The notes beneath the pieces are model-generated. The model saw nothing but the letters and a program-made list of their open reading frames with translations. It had not been told where the DNA came from and ran no database searches. Shown here one piece after another: positions 37,778 to 51,300 of a DNA stretch of 64,000 nucleotides. Source of the stretch: Strongyloides papillosus. Taxonomy: Eukaryota > Nematoda > Chromadorea > Rhabditida > Strongyloididae. The DNA is taken from positions 372,001 through 436,000 of the forward strand of contig SRSI01000023.1 in the NCBI GenBank assembly GCA_005656395.1, in the 5' to 3' direction. The stretch's first letter is position 1. Each line of letters opens with the position of its first letter. A program made the position numbers and the translations under genes.

Positions 37778-40700
37778 AATATTTAATTTAAATTTCTAAA
37801 TCATAACATATTACTAAGATAAACGTTTTTTTTTGTTTCTTCAGTTAGATGATATATATCTACAATGATTGTTGAAGATTTTTGTGAGGATACACAGCAT
37901 ATTATTTGATTTTCTTTAAAATAAATTTAATCCTGTTAAAAAGTTAATTTTTATATAAAAATGCTAATTTACATTATAATTGTAGGAAATGCAAATAAAT
38001 TGGAAATAACAAGTAATTTCTCCACCAAACACAACATTTCGTAACTAAAAAACACTAGTAAAAATTCACATCAGACGATTACCAAAATATCTACAATTAT
38101 TAGAATAAAAAATGAAATGTAAATAAGTAAAAATATTGTAGTAGAAAACAATCGCATACTTATAATTTCATTTTATCATATAATTTTTATTTGTAGGCAT
38201 ATATGTTTGTTTTCAATAATTTTGTCCATTCTCCTAAATTGATTAATTCTTTTTAAATTAACATCATGCTTAGGAGTAATTTGATTTTAAATGATATATA
38301 GAAATATGGGAAATTTATTTGTATTTATCATTTAATCTTGTAGAAAACATTTAGTGATGAATTGAGATGTTTTGAAAGGAATATGGTTAATTGCATGAAA
38401 TAAAGATTGGGTGCAGGAGTGATATGGTGAATTAGAAACCCATTTTCTTAATTAATTGTTAGAATTAGTGACGTCAAAATAAAGAATAATATAAAAAAGT
38501 ACTGTACTGTATCTATTTTTAAGTAAAGAGAGTAAATTGAGGATATTCAATAATTTATAAATGTAAAACTTATTACAGCCTTCTATTATTATTTACGAAT
38601 AAAAGTTCAAAGAAGTGACGCTACATAATAATATTCATCATATTTAAATTGAGAATAAATCAACATTGTCAAAAAACGTAAATAAAAACATATTAATATG
38701 TAAATCATCAGTTCTAAAAATAAAGTTAGAAAATAATATAATTATTGGTCGATAAAGAAATATGTTAAAGTTCAAAAAAATTTAATAAATATTTTTATGA
38801 CTTCCTAATGGGTAGGGAATAGTTTTTAAATGAAATTTCTTCAATCCTCATAATTTATTATAAAATTTTTTTACATTCCATCATATATCAAAAAATGGCA
38901 TGAATAAAATATAAAGTAAATAATAATTACACAAATCTTCCATGTTTATGAGTGGATGATATAAATAGAAAAAACATAAAGTATTTTCCTTGTATCAATA
39001 TCAAGAATTATTAATTGAAATATTTGATTTAATAATTAATCAAACATTATGGTAGGATAATAGGAAAATGTAATAACATTAATTATCCCTTGGAGATAAA
39101 TTGAATTATAGATAATTCCTCATACTTTAAAATTACAAATTCATCAATCCATTTATCTGTAATGTTTTTTAAAAAAATCATATTATTTAAATACTTCCAT
39201 TATTGATGCTCTCTTTATAATTGAATATTAACAAATGTTTTAAAAGAATAGTTAAATTCAAAATACATTAATTACTGATAGGTTGTTTACATTGATAATG
39301 TCATTTTGATAAGTAGTAATCAAGATTATTGATATGGAAAATAGAACAGTCGTTTATTCTATAGGTTGTTTATGTTTTATAGTTTAATCAATCAGAAGGT
39401 TAAACTATTTAAATTTCAATCTGGCATATTAGTTTAGAATATGTTTAATTATTAGATTTACTGAGACTTTTGTCTTACATTAGTATAATATGTTAATTTT
39501 TAATCTTTATTGTACAATAATTTTTATAAATTTAAATTATATTTTTAATGAGATCTGTTTACAGTCTTTTTTATGTCCTTTTAAAGTTAATGAGTTTATA
39601 GCAAATGTCAAAAGAATTATATAATTTAAATAATTAAAATTATAATTTTTGCTTTCCGTTTTCTAAAACAAAAATTGATACAATTGTAATCTATGTTTCA
39701 GTAATACTTTAGATAAGTAAAAAGTGCTAATTTTAGTTTATGTAGATAGGTAAATTTAATTTTAAAAAATAATACATAATTGATATTTTAAATGTACTCT
39801 CTAAATACACCACTAAAGATTGTTAATGATATCGCCTAAAGGTGCATTTTGTATAAACTATTACTTACCAAGTATACATCTATAAATCATAGATTATCAC
39901 TTAATAAAAATTTAAAATCAGTAAAATTAAAAGACAATAGCTTTCTCTCCTAAACGCTACCTGAGAGTGAGGAGAATGTTATAGGTAGTTTGATTTTTAG
40001 GTATCATGTTTGTGTGACATTTTCGATTGTTCCTTCATTTACTAGCTTTATTCAGGAAGTAAAAATTACCTAGCATTTATGCTTTTTAATATCTATGCTT
40101 TGAGAAAAGATAAAAAGATGTTATACCTATTATTTTTTTGAACACGTTGATTACTTACATAATTTCGCTATAAAAATAGATATTTTTTATACTCCCAAGT
40201 AGTTACTTCTAATAAGCCTTAACTTGTTAAGTGTTAAAAAACTTAATTATTTACGTAAAAACTATTTATCTCATAATTCACCATATATCAAACTTATTCC
40301 TATTAAAAATAGACGTTAATGAATTTCTCCTATCCCCTTAAAATGAAGACATTCATCTATCAAAAACTTAACACCCTAACCCCCCTCCTTGTCAATATGA
40401 ATAATTTTGTTATTTATAAAATATCTAGTATATTATATTCAAGCAGCATGAATAAGTTTTAAATAAATAATATCTGTAAATTTTAAAAATAAATTATTCA
40501 AAAATTATTTTGAATTGAGGAATTTTTAGTTAAACTCTCAAGAATTTCCTTTAACATCTTTTATTGTAAGAGACATAAACTTTATGGTGAAAATGTAAAA
40601 TATTTATTTTTTATAATGTGGAATATGTAATTATATGCAATGAGTTTTATTTTCCTATTTTAAATTAGGGTTTGATGTGTAATGATGTTTTAAAATTTGA

Positions 40701-41451
40701 ATTTTATAATAATTTGATTGTGTACAAGGAAGTGTCTTTAATTGAATGTATTTTAATGAATGAAACTGAACCTTTTTCCAATGAAATGCGACTAAAACTT
40801 CTTAGGTTACTCTAAAGATTGTGAAAAAACAAACATGAGAATGCCCAGCTATAATCTGTAGTTGTTGCTAGACAATATTATAACCACACACAATAACATA
40901 ACATCAAAATTTGCAAAATAAAATATATTAAATTTGAAAAACATCCAGCATTATTTGTACAAGTATTTAAATGCTATTTTTTTGTATATGGCGTGATTAG
41001 AAATTTGTTATACTTTCTAAAATATTCCTATAAACACATGTGTGTTCCTGTTAGATCGATGATATTTATGTATAAAAGTTATTTGTTCTTTGAGTCTCCT
41101 AATTGCATATTCTTTTTGTTACTAAAGAACATTCAATAATACAACGTGAATGCACAACTTTAATATCGTTTACTATCTTTTTGTGTGTTTCGTAGACGTT
41201 GCATTTTTATTAGAAGATAAGATATATTGAACATCGTGATTATAAATTATATTATAAGCAAAAAATATTGCACTTCAAGTCTATTTTATGATACTATATC
41301 AATTTGGGATACTGCTTAGGATATATCGTTTTAAGAATTAATCACATACAAAATTGATGATTGTACTTCGCCATTTACCGTTCTATTTAGTTAAATTTAA
41401 TCAATTTATCATTATCTAGACATTTTTTACTTTTGTCTTTTAGATTTTAGA
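37778..41451. other. Long AT-rich intergenic region, 3.7 kb
   Basis: No coding frame or RNA gene seen. Expected to contain the promoter of the downstream mitochondrial CoA-transferase. Confidence 0.45.
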
Positions 41452-42941
41452 ATGCGTTTTCTATCAAAGGTCGTTTCAAACTCCGTCACCGGAGTTAAGG
41501 CACTTCACACAACTTCAGCCGCCGCTATTTCAATGAGGTCAACTGCAGGAGGTCCACCACCAATAGAGAGAAGTTACCCAATCCCTGGAAAGTCACCAAA
41601 AATAGTCAGCGCTGCTGAGGCTGTTGATGTAATCAAATCAGGTAACTGAAAAATTCTAACGAATGCATACTATTTTCTGTTCCAGGTGATAGTGTCTTCG
41701 TTCACGGAATTGCCTGTACACCAACACCACTCCTTAGTGCTTTATGTGAGGCTGCTAAAGCAAAAAATCTCAAAGGAATCAAGCTCCATCATTTACATCT
41801 CGAAGGACCAACACCATGGCTTGAGGCAGATGTCCGTGATAAAATCCGTTCTAATTCTCTTTTTACTGGACATAACCTTCGTAAGGCCGTCAATGAGGGA
41901 TGGGTTGACTTTAACTCAACTTTCCTCCATGAAGTACCTCTCCTCTTCCGTAAAGGTGCAATCAAACTTAATGTTGCTTTACTCCAAGTCTCAGCCCCAG
42001 ATGAGCATGGTTATTGTACATTAGGAACATCAATTGATACAGCCCGTGCCGCCATCCAACATGCTGATTGTATCATTGCTATGTCCAACAAAAACATGCC
42101 AAGAACCTTTGGAGACGGTATCATCCACCAATCACATATTGACTACCTCGTTGAGGCTCACGATTTCCCTGTACATTTAAGAGCAATGCCATCAATTGGA
42201 GAGGCTGAACAAAAGATTGGTAAAATTATTGCTGAAGAGTTGGTTGATGATGGAGCCACTCTTCAAATGGGTATTGGTGCCATTCCAGATGCTGCTTTGG
42301 CATCAATGAAGAATCATAAAGATTTAGGAATTCACACTGAAATGTTCTCTGATGGTGTCTTGGATTTAGTTGAGAGTAATGCTATTACAAATAAGTATAA
42401 GAGAACACATCCAGGAAGAATGACTGTATCATTTGTATATGGATCTCAGAAATTGTATAAATTTTTACACAACAATCCATTTGTTCATTTTGGTGATGTA
42501 GCTGTTGTCAATGACCCAGGGGTCATTCGTACGAATCCTAAAGTTACAGCTATTAACAGTTGTGTTGAGATTGACTTGACAGGACAGATTGTATCGGATA
42601 GTGTTGGTCATAAATTTATCAGTGGTTTTGGTGGTCAGGTAGATTTCATTCGTGCTGCAGCTTTGTCTGATGACGGTCTCGGTAGACCAATTATTGCCCT
42701 TCCATCAATTACTAAGAAGGGACAATCAAAGATTGTAGCAACAATTCAAGATGGTAGTGGTGTAGTAACAACCCGTGCTCATGCTCATTACATTGTAACC
42801 GAGTATGGTGTAGCTGAGATTTGGGGAAAAAATATGAGACAAAGAGCTTATGAATTAATTAAAATTGCTCATCCATCCGCACGTGAAGGCCTTGAAAAAG
42901 CTGCATTCAAGAGATTTAAAGTTATGCCATCAAAAGATTAA
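41452..42941 (+). CDS. Mitochondrial acetyl-CoA hydrolase / acyl-CoA:carboxylate CoA-transferase, 481 aa
   Basis: Member of the acetyl-CoA hydrolase/CoA-transferase family, which includes worm acetate:succinate CoA-transferases that make acetate or propionate in fermenting helminth mitochondria. Two exons, 41452-41641 and 41686-42941, with a 44-bp intron. The N-terminus (MRFLSKVVSNSVTGVKALHT) is basic and amphipathic, as for a mitochondrial presequence. GDSVFVHGIACTPTPLL opens the first domain. The catalytic Glu is in GIHTEMFSDG at about residue 282. SGFGGQVDFIRAA and YIVTEYGVAEIWGKNMRQRA are C-terminal CoA-site landmarks. Whether it acts mainly as hydrolase or transferase cannot be told from sequence. 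Confidence 0.92.
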
Positions 42942-43237
42942 ATAATCATCCTGGATGATATATTTGCTCTTTAAAATAATAAGAAATGATTAATTTTTTA
43001 TGATTATATTAGTATGAATATTATATGAAATAAAATAGTATTTACATTATTTAATGATATTGTTTTATACTATGGTGTAGTATGTTATTAAAAAAAAACA
43101 TAGTGTAATTTGTCATTATTTATCTAAAGAAATAATAACAACATTTGTTAGTCGTTATATTTTTAATAATTTTTTTATGCATAAGAAATGAGATAATATC
43201 AATTTGTTATTCCTATATATAAATAAACCCATTTATT

Positions 43238-43657
43238 TTATAATTCATTGTAGGCATCTTTACCATATCCTTCTGTAGCAAAACAAAAACCATATGTTAA
43301 CAATTTGCATGGTTTAGTCTTTACTTTCATACAATCGCAAAATCGTTTATCACAACGTTCTTTACCTAGTTTTAGTGCATAACAGTTATCATGATGATAA
43401 CAGCATTTGTTTATTTGTACATCTGAAAAATAATAAATAATATTAAAAATCAATTTGTTGATTAAAAAATTACATTCGTCCAGTGTACAAGCATTTATTG
43501 TTACTGTTTTTGCAATACCATGCATTAAGTTATCAGTTCCACAATACCATTTGTTTCTGTCATAGGGTTTTATAATGGCACATAATGTTATTGTTATATT
43601 TTGGAGGAATAAATAATAATAAATATTTAGTAGTAATAATTTTTTAAATGATATCAT
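43238..43657 (-). CDS. Secreted phospholipase A2-like protein, 122 aa
   Basis: Small Cys-rich secreted protein with a PLA2 core. A hydrophobic start (residues about 6-27) looks like a signal peptide. The mature part begins near KWYCGTDN, where nematode PLA2-like proteins place their calcium-loop region. CCYHHDNCY is the CCxxHDxC active-site motif with catalytic His-Asp. RCDKRFCDCMK continues the conserved Cys helix. The unspliced frame reads 139 aa, but 43473-43423 has a clear GTAATT...TTTTTCAG intron of 51 bp, in phase. Removing it places TLDEYVQINKCCYHHDNCY together, as in relatives. The calcium-loop glycines of classical secreted PLA2 (YCGxGG) are not conserved, so catalysis is plausible but not assured. 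Confidence 0.8.
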   Translation of the reverse strand: MISFKKLLLLNIYYYLFLQNITITLCAIIKPYDRNKWYCGTDNLMHGIAKTVTINACTLDECNFLINKLIFNIIYYFSDVQINKCCYHHDNCYALKLGKERCDKRFCDCMKVKTKPCKLLTYGFCFATEGYGKDAYNEL

Positions 43658-46600
43658 TATTAAATTTTAAATATTTTGGGAATGTGTATTCGATATAATG
43701 TCACAGAAATGTTAACTGAGTCATCTTTGCTTATGAAGACAGGTTTTTGGTGGATAATTTGGAAAAGGGAAAATTTAATAACGATATTAAGTCAATTAAT
43801 CAATTTGTTGCAGGTATTAATGCACATATTTTCAAATAGTTACATGATTCGGTAATAACCGACTGATTTAGCTGTGTAATACTAAAAGTTAATTAATAAA
43901 AAAAATATTATTCACCATAGAAAGTGAGAAAATAACAATATTTGCATTGTAATGGCATTGATTTATGCATGAGTAAATTTTTTATTTTTACTACAAACAT
44001 GTAAAAATTACTATTACATAATGTAGTAAGTTTCAATATTTATAAGTTTACAATATATAATTTTATATAATAGCGAAAATAAGATAGAGTATAAATTATT
44101 ATTCCTTTTACCATTTGTTTTTTTTTAAATTCACGATAAATAAGGATCCCTCTATGTATCGGAGGGAATAAAAAACTTTCTTATAACAATTTTTTTTGTC
44201 TAAATACACCAAATTTAAACATTTTCATTCAGTTGGCAAATAATTTCTACAACTCATCAAAATGAGTGAAGTTAAAAATATTTACATCTGTGGCAATACA
44301 CATAATTTTTTCTAGAGTTATTCTCATATATGTTCATATTTATATGGATTTTAAAACTTATTTTTTGATGTAACAAAAAATATTTATTAAAAAAAGATTT
44401 TGTATAAATTTTTTTATCTTTTTTGGTGTAGATATATATGTGTATGACGATGATGATGGCACATATGAAATTTAGAAGAGTTTTTAGTTAACATTTCTTC
44501 TATTTATCAATCAAGATAAAGTATGTTTGTTTCTAATATTAGCATTTAACTTTTATGCATCATCTTGCCGGAACAATGACTTCAATTTTTACTACACTTA
44601 TATTTTTAGATGGAGTACTCAAAAAAATGACAATTAATATAATTATTTTAAGAAAAGTAAATAGTTATTTTTTGAAGATAGATTATTATTAGTTTTTTAG
44701 ATGGCTCAATGATAAGATAATTATTCTTTCCTGGTACATATCTTTGCCAATATTTAAATTATTTTATTAGTTTTTCACACTGCCTTATATCACATTTCTA
44801 AATTGTAATAAGGAATATAATAGTTTTGAAGAAAAATTCATTATATCATCTTAAATCTTTAATATTTTATTCATTTGCTGAGAACATTCTTAACAAACTT
44901 GTCATCTATTACGCTTCAAAATTTATTTTAAAAATTTAAAACCATTTTATTTTTACTCTAAAAGTATTAGGTTCTACTTCCTTTCATTAAAATAAGTTAA
45001 TTTTTTGGGATACTATAATTACTAAGGTGTACTTTTTGTTTGAATTTTATGGTAACAATTATACTTTTGCTTTATTACAATTTTTTTGGTACTCCTAACA
45101 TTACTTGTGTCATAAAAAGGGCATTTAAACTTTTAACTTTCCTTTTAATAACAAAAATTATATCCTTTGTTCGGAAGTGAAGTTAAAAAGAAAAAATATA
45201 AATATTTCATTTTAATATTTTAATGTTTCCTTGTTAGGAACAAAAAAAATATTTGAAATGCCAATAAATTTATTGCGTCTAATGTGAACTTTAGAAAGTT
45301 TATTAAATTTTTCTCCCTTATCAAAGGATATTACTTACTACTCCTATTACAAATGCATATAAACCAATTGTATTCTTATTAATTTTTTAATGCCATAATA
45401 AAGTCAAGTGAGTATCTAATAATTATTGAATAATGAATACTTTAAATTTCCTTAATATTTGGGGTGTGTAAAATTATACAGTAAAGTTAAGTTGTCCTTT
45501 GTGGTTAAATTGAATTAATTTTATCACATATAAATCCCTTATATGTTTAAAATATTTTTCATAAGTAAAGAGTACATTTTCCTGTTGCCTCAGTATATTC
45601 TTGTTTTATGTTTATTTAATGCATTGAGACTACCATTTTGAAGAATAGTTAGATTTTATACCGTTGGAATAATAGAAATATATCAAATGCTTAAAATATT
45701 ATATTTTATATACGAAATATATGACGTTTTTTATGTCTTAGTATTGTATAAATAAATTCTAAAAATTTCACCAAGAGCTTTTTTTATATTACATATTTAT
45801 TAATAATAATAATAATGATAGTATAAATATTTTTTAGCAGAAGTCCCATTTTATATAATAATATATACTTAAAACTTAAGTAAAAACTTAAAGATAGTAA
45901 TAACCTCATAATTACCAATTAATAGGATGACATTTTGTTAGTGAATCCATAAAAATAAACAAATATTGAAGATATATATATTTATATATCCATATACGTA
46001 CCATTTAAATAGTAAAATATATGTATATTTTTATATCTTTGCGCATAAACCAAAGACAGTTTTATGTTATAGATGCCGTAAGAGAACATTGTCACGTTTG
46101 TTTCCATTTACAGACAATTTACTGCTTAAGATAATCTCAAACTGTTTTCAACTACAAAACAAATTCCTCGCATTTCTGGTAAAACTATAAACACTGTGAT
46201 AGCAAGAAATAGTAATTATCTATTCCTCTCTTTTCGTTAATTAAACTTTCAAATAATATATAGTTCAAAATCTCTCAAAGATACCAAATATAATATTTAA
46301 TCTTCTAAATATTTCTCTATTTTTTTGCTTGTTTTTTACATATAAATGAGTCATTTTTTGCCTCCCAAATGATGTAAATAAATTTAATAAGATATTATTT
46401 TTTTTGGAATGAAGGGGAAAACAAATTTTGAGATATAATAAACCATGTATAACAACTTTATGTATAAAAGAACAATGGAAATTAAATGTTTATATAAAAG
46501 CTTTTCTTAGAGATTATTTTCTTGCCACTTTTTAATCCTTCATGCCTTTATTATCTTGCTAATAATTTTATAGGGTGAATTTATATTTAATTTTTGAAAA

Positions 46601-47033
46601 ATGATTTGTTTATTAAGAATGTAATTGTATAGCGTCATTTTTTATTTAACTTGTATTTATGTACCTTATTGAAATTTTTCTATATAATTATTTTATAATT
46701 TTATTAACATTTATTTACTTATATTTATATATTTAAATAAATACCAAGAATACTATAGAATATTAATTACATTATTTTACCTCTTTTGTTAAACAAAAAA
46801 ATAATTTATACTATATTTAAAATAAGTAATTAAATATAACATTTAATATTCCTCGTACTAGTAATTTATGAAACATAATACTTTTTAAAAAGAATTCCGC
46901 TTATTTTTAATTAAGTACTTTCCTTTTCAGTCTTCATTAAAAGATACAATACATTAAAAAATTGCTATTTTAAAGTTGTTGTTTTAAGAGAGACTAAAAT
47001 CTATCCAATAAAAGTTGAGAAAAGGCAAAAAAA
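43658..47033. other. Long AT-rich intergenic region, 3.4 kb
   Basis: No gene or RNA that I can support; AT microsatellites and homopolymers only. Confidence 0.45.
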
Positions 47034-47862
47034 ATGAATATTATTTCTATAGTACCAAAGGAGAATAAAGAAGTTGTGAAAAGGAAAATGATTAATAAGA
47101 ATGAAGTTAAACTTAAAAGTGTGGTTATGGTGAATAAGACATTTGTTAGATTGCTTTATTTTTTTGTAATTATTAATGCCTTTCCTATTTTGTGTAAGTT
47201 TTTAATTACAATACTTATATTTCTATTGTTATTTTTTTAGCCGTAAATTGTATAGGATGTTTTGTTTGTTCTTCCTTTAATAAATCAAACCCATTATGTG
47301 AAGATAGTTTCAATTCAACATTAGTTCTTTCAAAATCTTTCTATCAATTTCAACACCCTATTAATATAACAAAAAATACGAGGCACCACTCGAAATTTAG
47401 TGGACCAATTGTGGATGATATCAATTCCGGAGGCAACAATGAGTATGATGGAAAAATCGCCAATTACCATCAACATTGTTGGGCGTTCAAAAAAAATAGG
47501 CAAGGCCTATTCCCTGCTGATCACTGCATAAAAATTTCTGGTGTACGCAGTGATGATCCATCCATCTCAATGATCATAAGGACATGTGCCTTAGATTCAG
47601 GTACATTAACTAGCGATACTGGTATGTTTAAAAGATACTCCTATATGTCTAAATGATGTCATAAACATTTATTATAGAAATTGTGCGAATTAGTCATTGT
47701 GGTCATTTTAAATATTCAGGGAAACAATATTCAGGATGTGTATCATCATGTGAAACGGATGGTTGTAATATAGGATCCTCTATAAAAAATTCATCATTAA
47801 TGACCTTATATTTAACCATATTTTTTGGTTTAGTTTTATATAGTTTTACTTATTTAAATTAA
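47034..47862 (+). CDS. Quiver/sleepless-like (Ly6-type) GPI-anchored protein, up to 241 aa
   Basis: Three exons, 47034-47193, 47241-47621 and 47678-47862, in frame. A signal peptide (VRLLYFFVIINAFPIL) precedes a Cys-rich ectodomain: CIGCFVCSSFN, CEDSF, HQHCWAFKKNRQGLFPADHC, MIIRTCALDSGTLTSDTEIV, HCGHF, GCVSSCETDGCN. The closing CETDGCN box, followed by a Ser-containing stretch and a C-terminal hydrophobic tail (MTLYLTIFFGLVLYS), is the standard GPI-attachment layout of the Ly6/quiver class. Such proteins regulate ion channels or receptors at the cell surface; that role is family-level only. The Met at residue 32 (47127) gives a more ordinary signal peptide than the first Met, whose 31 extra residues are charged, so translation may start there (210 aa). 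Confidence 0.82.
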
Positions 47863-48366
47863 TAATAAATTTATTTATGTATATATAATGTTTAAATAAA
47901 AATATTTATATATATTTCTTTTTCTTTTCGTATATTTTCTAGGTATTTCAAAAATTTTCCCTTATTAATATGCAAAAAATTTTCTATATTCGTGAGAGAC
48001 AAAGAAATATTTTTCACATATATTCAAAAAAAAAACAATCGAAACAAATTAATAGGTAAAATTATTCATTAAATGTGATAACTAATTAATCATTCCACTC
48101 CATAAAGATGAATAGAAAATTATAACAATTAAGATAAATTATTATGGATGACTAAAAATGTGGAATTTAATGAATTAAAAGATTAAGTTGTAAATTTTAT
48201 TCAATGTTAAGTAATAAAAATTTACAAATATGATAGGAATTACAACTCATATATATGTAATTTTTGTTACCATTGAAAGATTATTTTATTGTTGCTATTT
48301 AATATAAGGATGATTTTATAAATAAAAGTGAAATTATAATAAATTTTTTAGGTAAAAAATTTTAAG
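47863..48366. other. Intergenic between convergent Ly6-like and SOS genes
   Basis: AT-rich 3' flanks with several AATAAA-type words; no gene. Confidence 0.4.
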
Positions 48367-51300
48367 TTATCTTCTACTAGTAGAATCGGTTCTTGTTTTT
48401 TTGTATGTCTTGGGTGGGAGAGCTGGAGGAAGTAACATACTCTCGACACGTTCGTTATCACCTGTATTTGATGTGGTCACTGAAAATGATGGAGTTGGTG
48501 AGGTGGAGATTGATGAGGTTACAGAGGCACGACGGGGAAATAGTGGTGGTGGTTTATTAGCTAGTTGTTGGATGCGTTTCTTGATTTTATCAGATTTCGG
48601 TGGTAATGCTGGGGGACGACGAGCTGGAATTGGTGGTGGAATATTAATTGTAGTTGATAAATTATTAATACTTGTCTTTTGTTCGTTATTTAAAATAAAA
48701 TCTTCAAGTTCACCTGGTGGTGTTGGTGGTTCATATGTGTGTCCACATGATTTACACGAGATAACTGAAGGAGCTCTGGATCTCATCGGCATAGTAGTTA
48801 ATAAAGGACTGGGTACCCTCTCACCTAAACTTTCATTAGAATCTGTATTAGTGCAACTACTATTTAAATCTGACAAATGTACAGGAGAATGTTGACTGGA
48901 ATTTGATTCACGTTTTGGTTTCGTCCCACTTTTGCTGGTTCTCGGTATTATACGTGGTGGTGTTTGCGGTACGGTATCTGATAATTTAGCCACTTTACTT
49001 CTTTCCTTAATTTTCGGTGCAAAAACTGTTGGTACTTCAACTGGAAATGATTTTGTTAAACCTGAACCAACGGGTGGAAATATAAATGCACCATCTTGGG
49101 TGTATGCTGAGGGTGATGGACTACAGAAATAACTTTCATCAATCTCAACGTGATCGGGACCGTCAAGGATGGGATGATATGGATTCATATTACTTAATGC
49201 TCTTTGATTTAATCTTGCAGCCAGATTTTTGAATGCTTTAGGTGATAAATTATGGTTAAAGAATTTGTTTTCATTACTTTTAGTTGGAGCATCACCAAGG
49301 TACTTTGGAAATGTTCCTGGTTTAATATTTATTATAGCGAAATCGTTTTCTTCGCTTTGTTGGACTGTTGAAGCTATTGATGGAGAGGGTGGAGGTTGTG
49401 GATTAGACATGACCATTGTTTTGGGTGAAACTATAGGAATTGGTGTCGGTGTCTTTGGGATTTTTATTCCAGGGGATTTTAGAGTTGCAGCACTGTAGTT
49501 TGATTTCTGAAATTGTTTTAAAAAGGTTACTGTAATTATATGGATATCATTAAAACTTACAATGTGCTCCAGTTTTTCTGCGTCTTTTGGTTCAACAAGT
49601 TGTGATTGCTCAAATAAACAATGCTCAAGAGAGTTTTTATCTGGAAACTTTCCAATAATATCAATATTTTCAAAGAATGCCTAAAAAAAACAAAACAATT
49701 GATTAGTGAAAAGTCCCTCAATATAAATTTATATATATTTCATAACATTTTTATTGATAATCACATATAGGTAATATAATAGACAACCTTAGAAAAAACA
49801 CATTCCATGTGAAATGCTAAATATAAAAGATTCAAACAAGTATTTTACATTGTAAACAAGGTAATGATTAATTAGAAATATAAAAAAAATAACAATAACA
49901 CTATATTTGGTTAATTTTTGATGTTAGAAGTATATTGTTGAATGTGTTAATTTTTTCATAACACAATATTGAAATTAGGCAGCTTTAAGCAATTCCACTA
50001 CAAAATACATTTTCTAACAATTTCGTTATTAATCATATTGTAGTGTTAAACTTTTTGCCTTGAACAAATTGACATACCAATTAATTAAAATAGTTAGTTC
50101 TTTGCTTCAAAAATATCTATGCATAATGAAGTAGAAAGTAAGTTATTTAAAATTGTTTGAATAATTATTAAAGATATGTGTTTAATTACATAATATGACT
50201 ACCTAAGATGGTGTTAAAAGACTGCAAATATACTAATGTATGAATAATTTTAAATAAAAAAGCAAAATAATGAAAAAGCACGGTTGTAGCAGTTTTGATC
50301 GGAAGTTAATAAAATTTTGCGCAAAATAGAAATGGTAAGTAATAGTTTGGTGGATAAAATGTTATTTTTATGACAGTCAATGAAGTATGTATAGGAGGAA
50401 AAATATAAAAATAATTTGTTTATCATAAGTAATTTGTTAATCATATTACATTTTTTCAGATATACTTATGAACAGTTAAAAATTAATGATACACAAATGA
50501 GCCGGAAATGGAAAAATGATTAAAAATTTAATAAAAACACAAAAATATGAAAAAGGGGGTCTAAATATAGATTATTGTATTTTAATTTTACTTCTTTAAT
50601 CAATGAATTTAGGAAACCAAAAAAGTTGTGTTGTATACGATATTAATTTAATAAATTTGTCAATATACATAATTACACATAGTCTCCTTTATCAATATAG
50701 AAATTCAATTTATTTACTGACCTTTACCCGTAGGAAATATTTTATAAGTTTCCTTAATTTTAATTGGTTATGTAATGCTAATCTTTTATACCTAAGGCGA
50801 ACTAGAAGGATTTCCGTTTTTTTCTCTTATTATAGGAAAAAATAGCTATAAATTATATATGATGAGATTTAAAATGTGGTAATATGATTGTTTTTAATCA
50901 AATCAGCTGTCAACAGTAATTACATCAATCAATGTCTTTAATCAAGTTTACCAATTTCGGTATAATTTTTTAAGAATTTTAAACAAATAGATGGTTTTAT
51001 GAATGGGAACGAATTTAGAAAAGTAAACGAGATAATTAAAAAACTGAAATTAATCTATCCACAATTATTTCCTATGAAATAATAGGTTTTTATTTGTGGA
51101 TAAATAGTAGTACTAAAAAATACTTTTAAGGAATAATCATAAAGAAAATAATAATAATATGGAACTAAGACTTATATACCCTTGATCCATAAATCACTTA
51201 CTCCTACGTTTACCGAACTTTTAAAAATTGAAGCAGTATAGCCGAGCACTTTTAAAAACACGAAATAGTTTCACTAAAATGCTATTTTATTTTTTCTACA

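Noticed and set aside
48401..48895. 164-codon plus-strand frame (Gly/Val-rich)
   Set aside because: It is the antisense shadow of the proline-rich SOS tail; Gly runs mirror Pro codons.
50603..50845. 80-codon frame in the SOS intron as a nested gene
   Set aside because: Composition is that of random AT-rich DNA, and there are no motifs.
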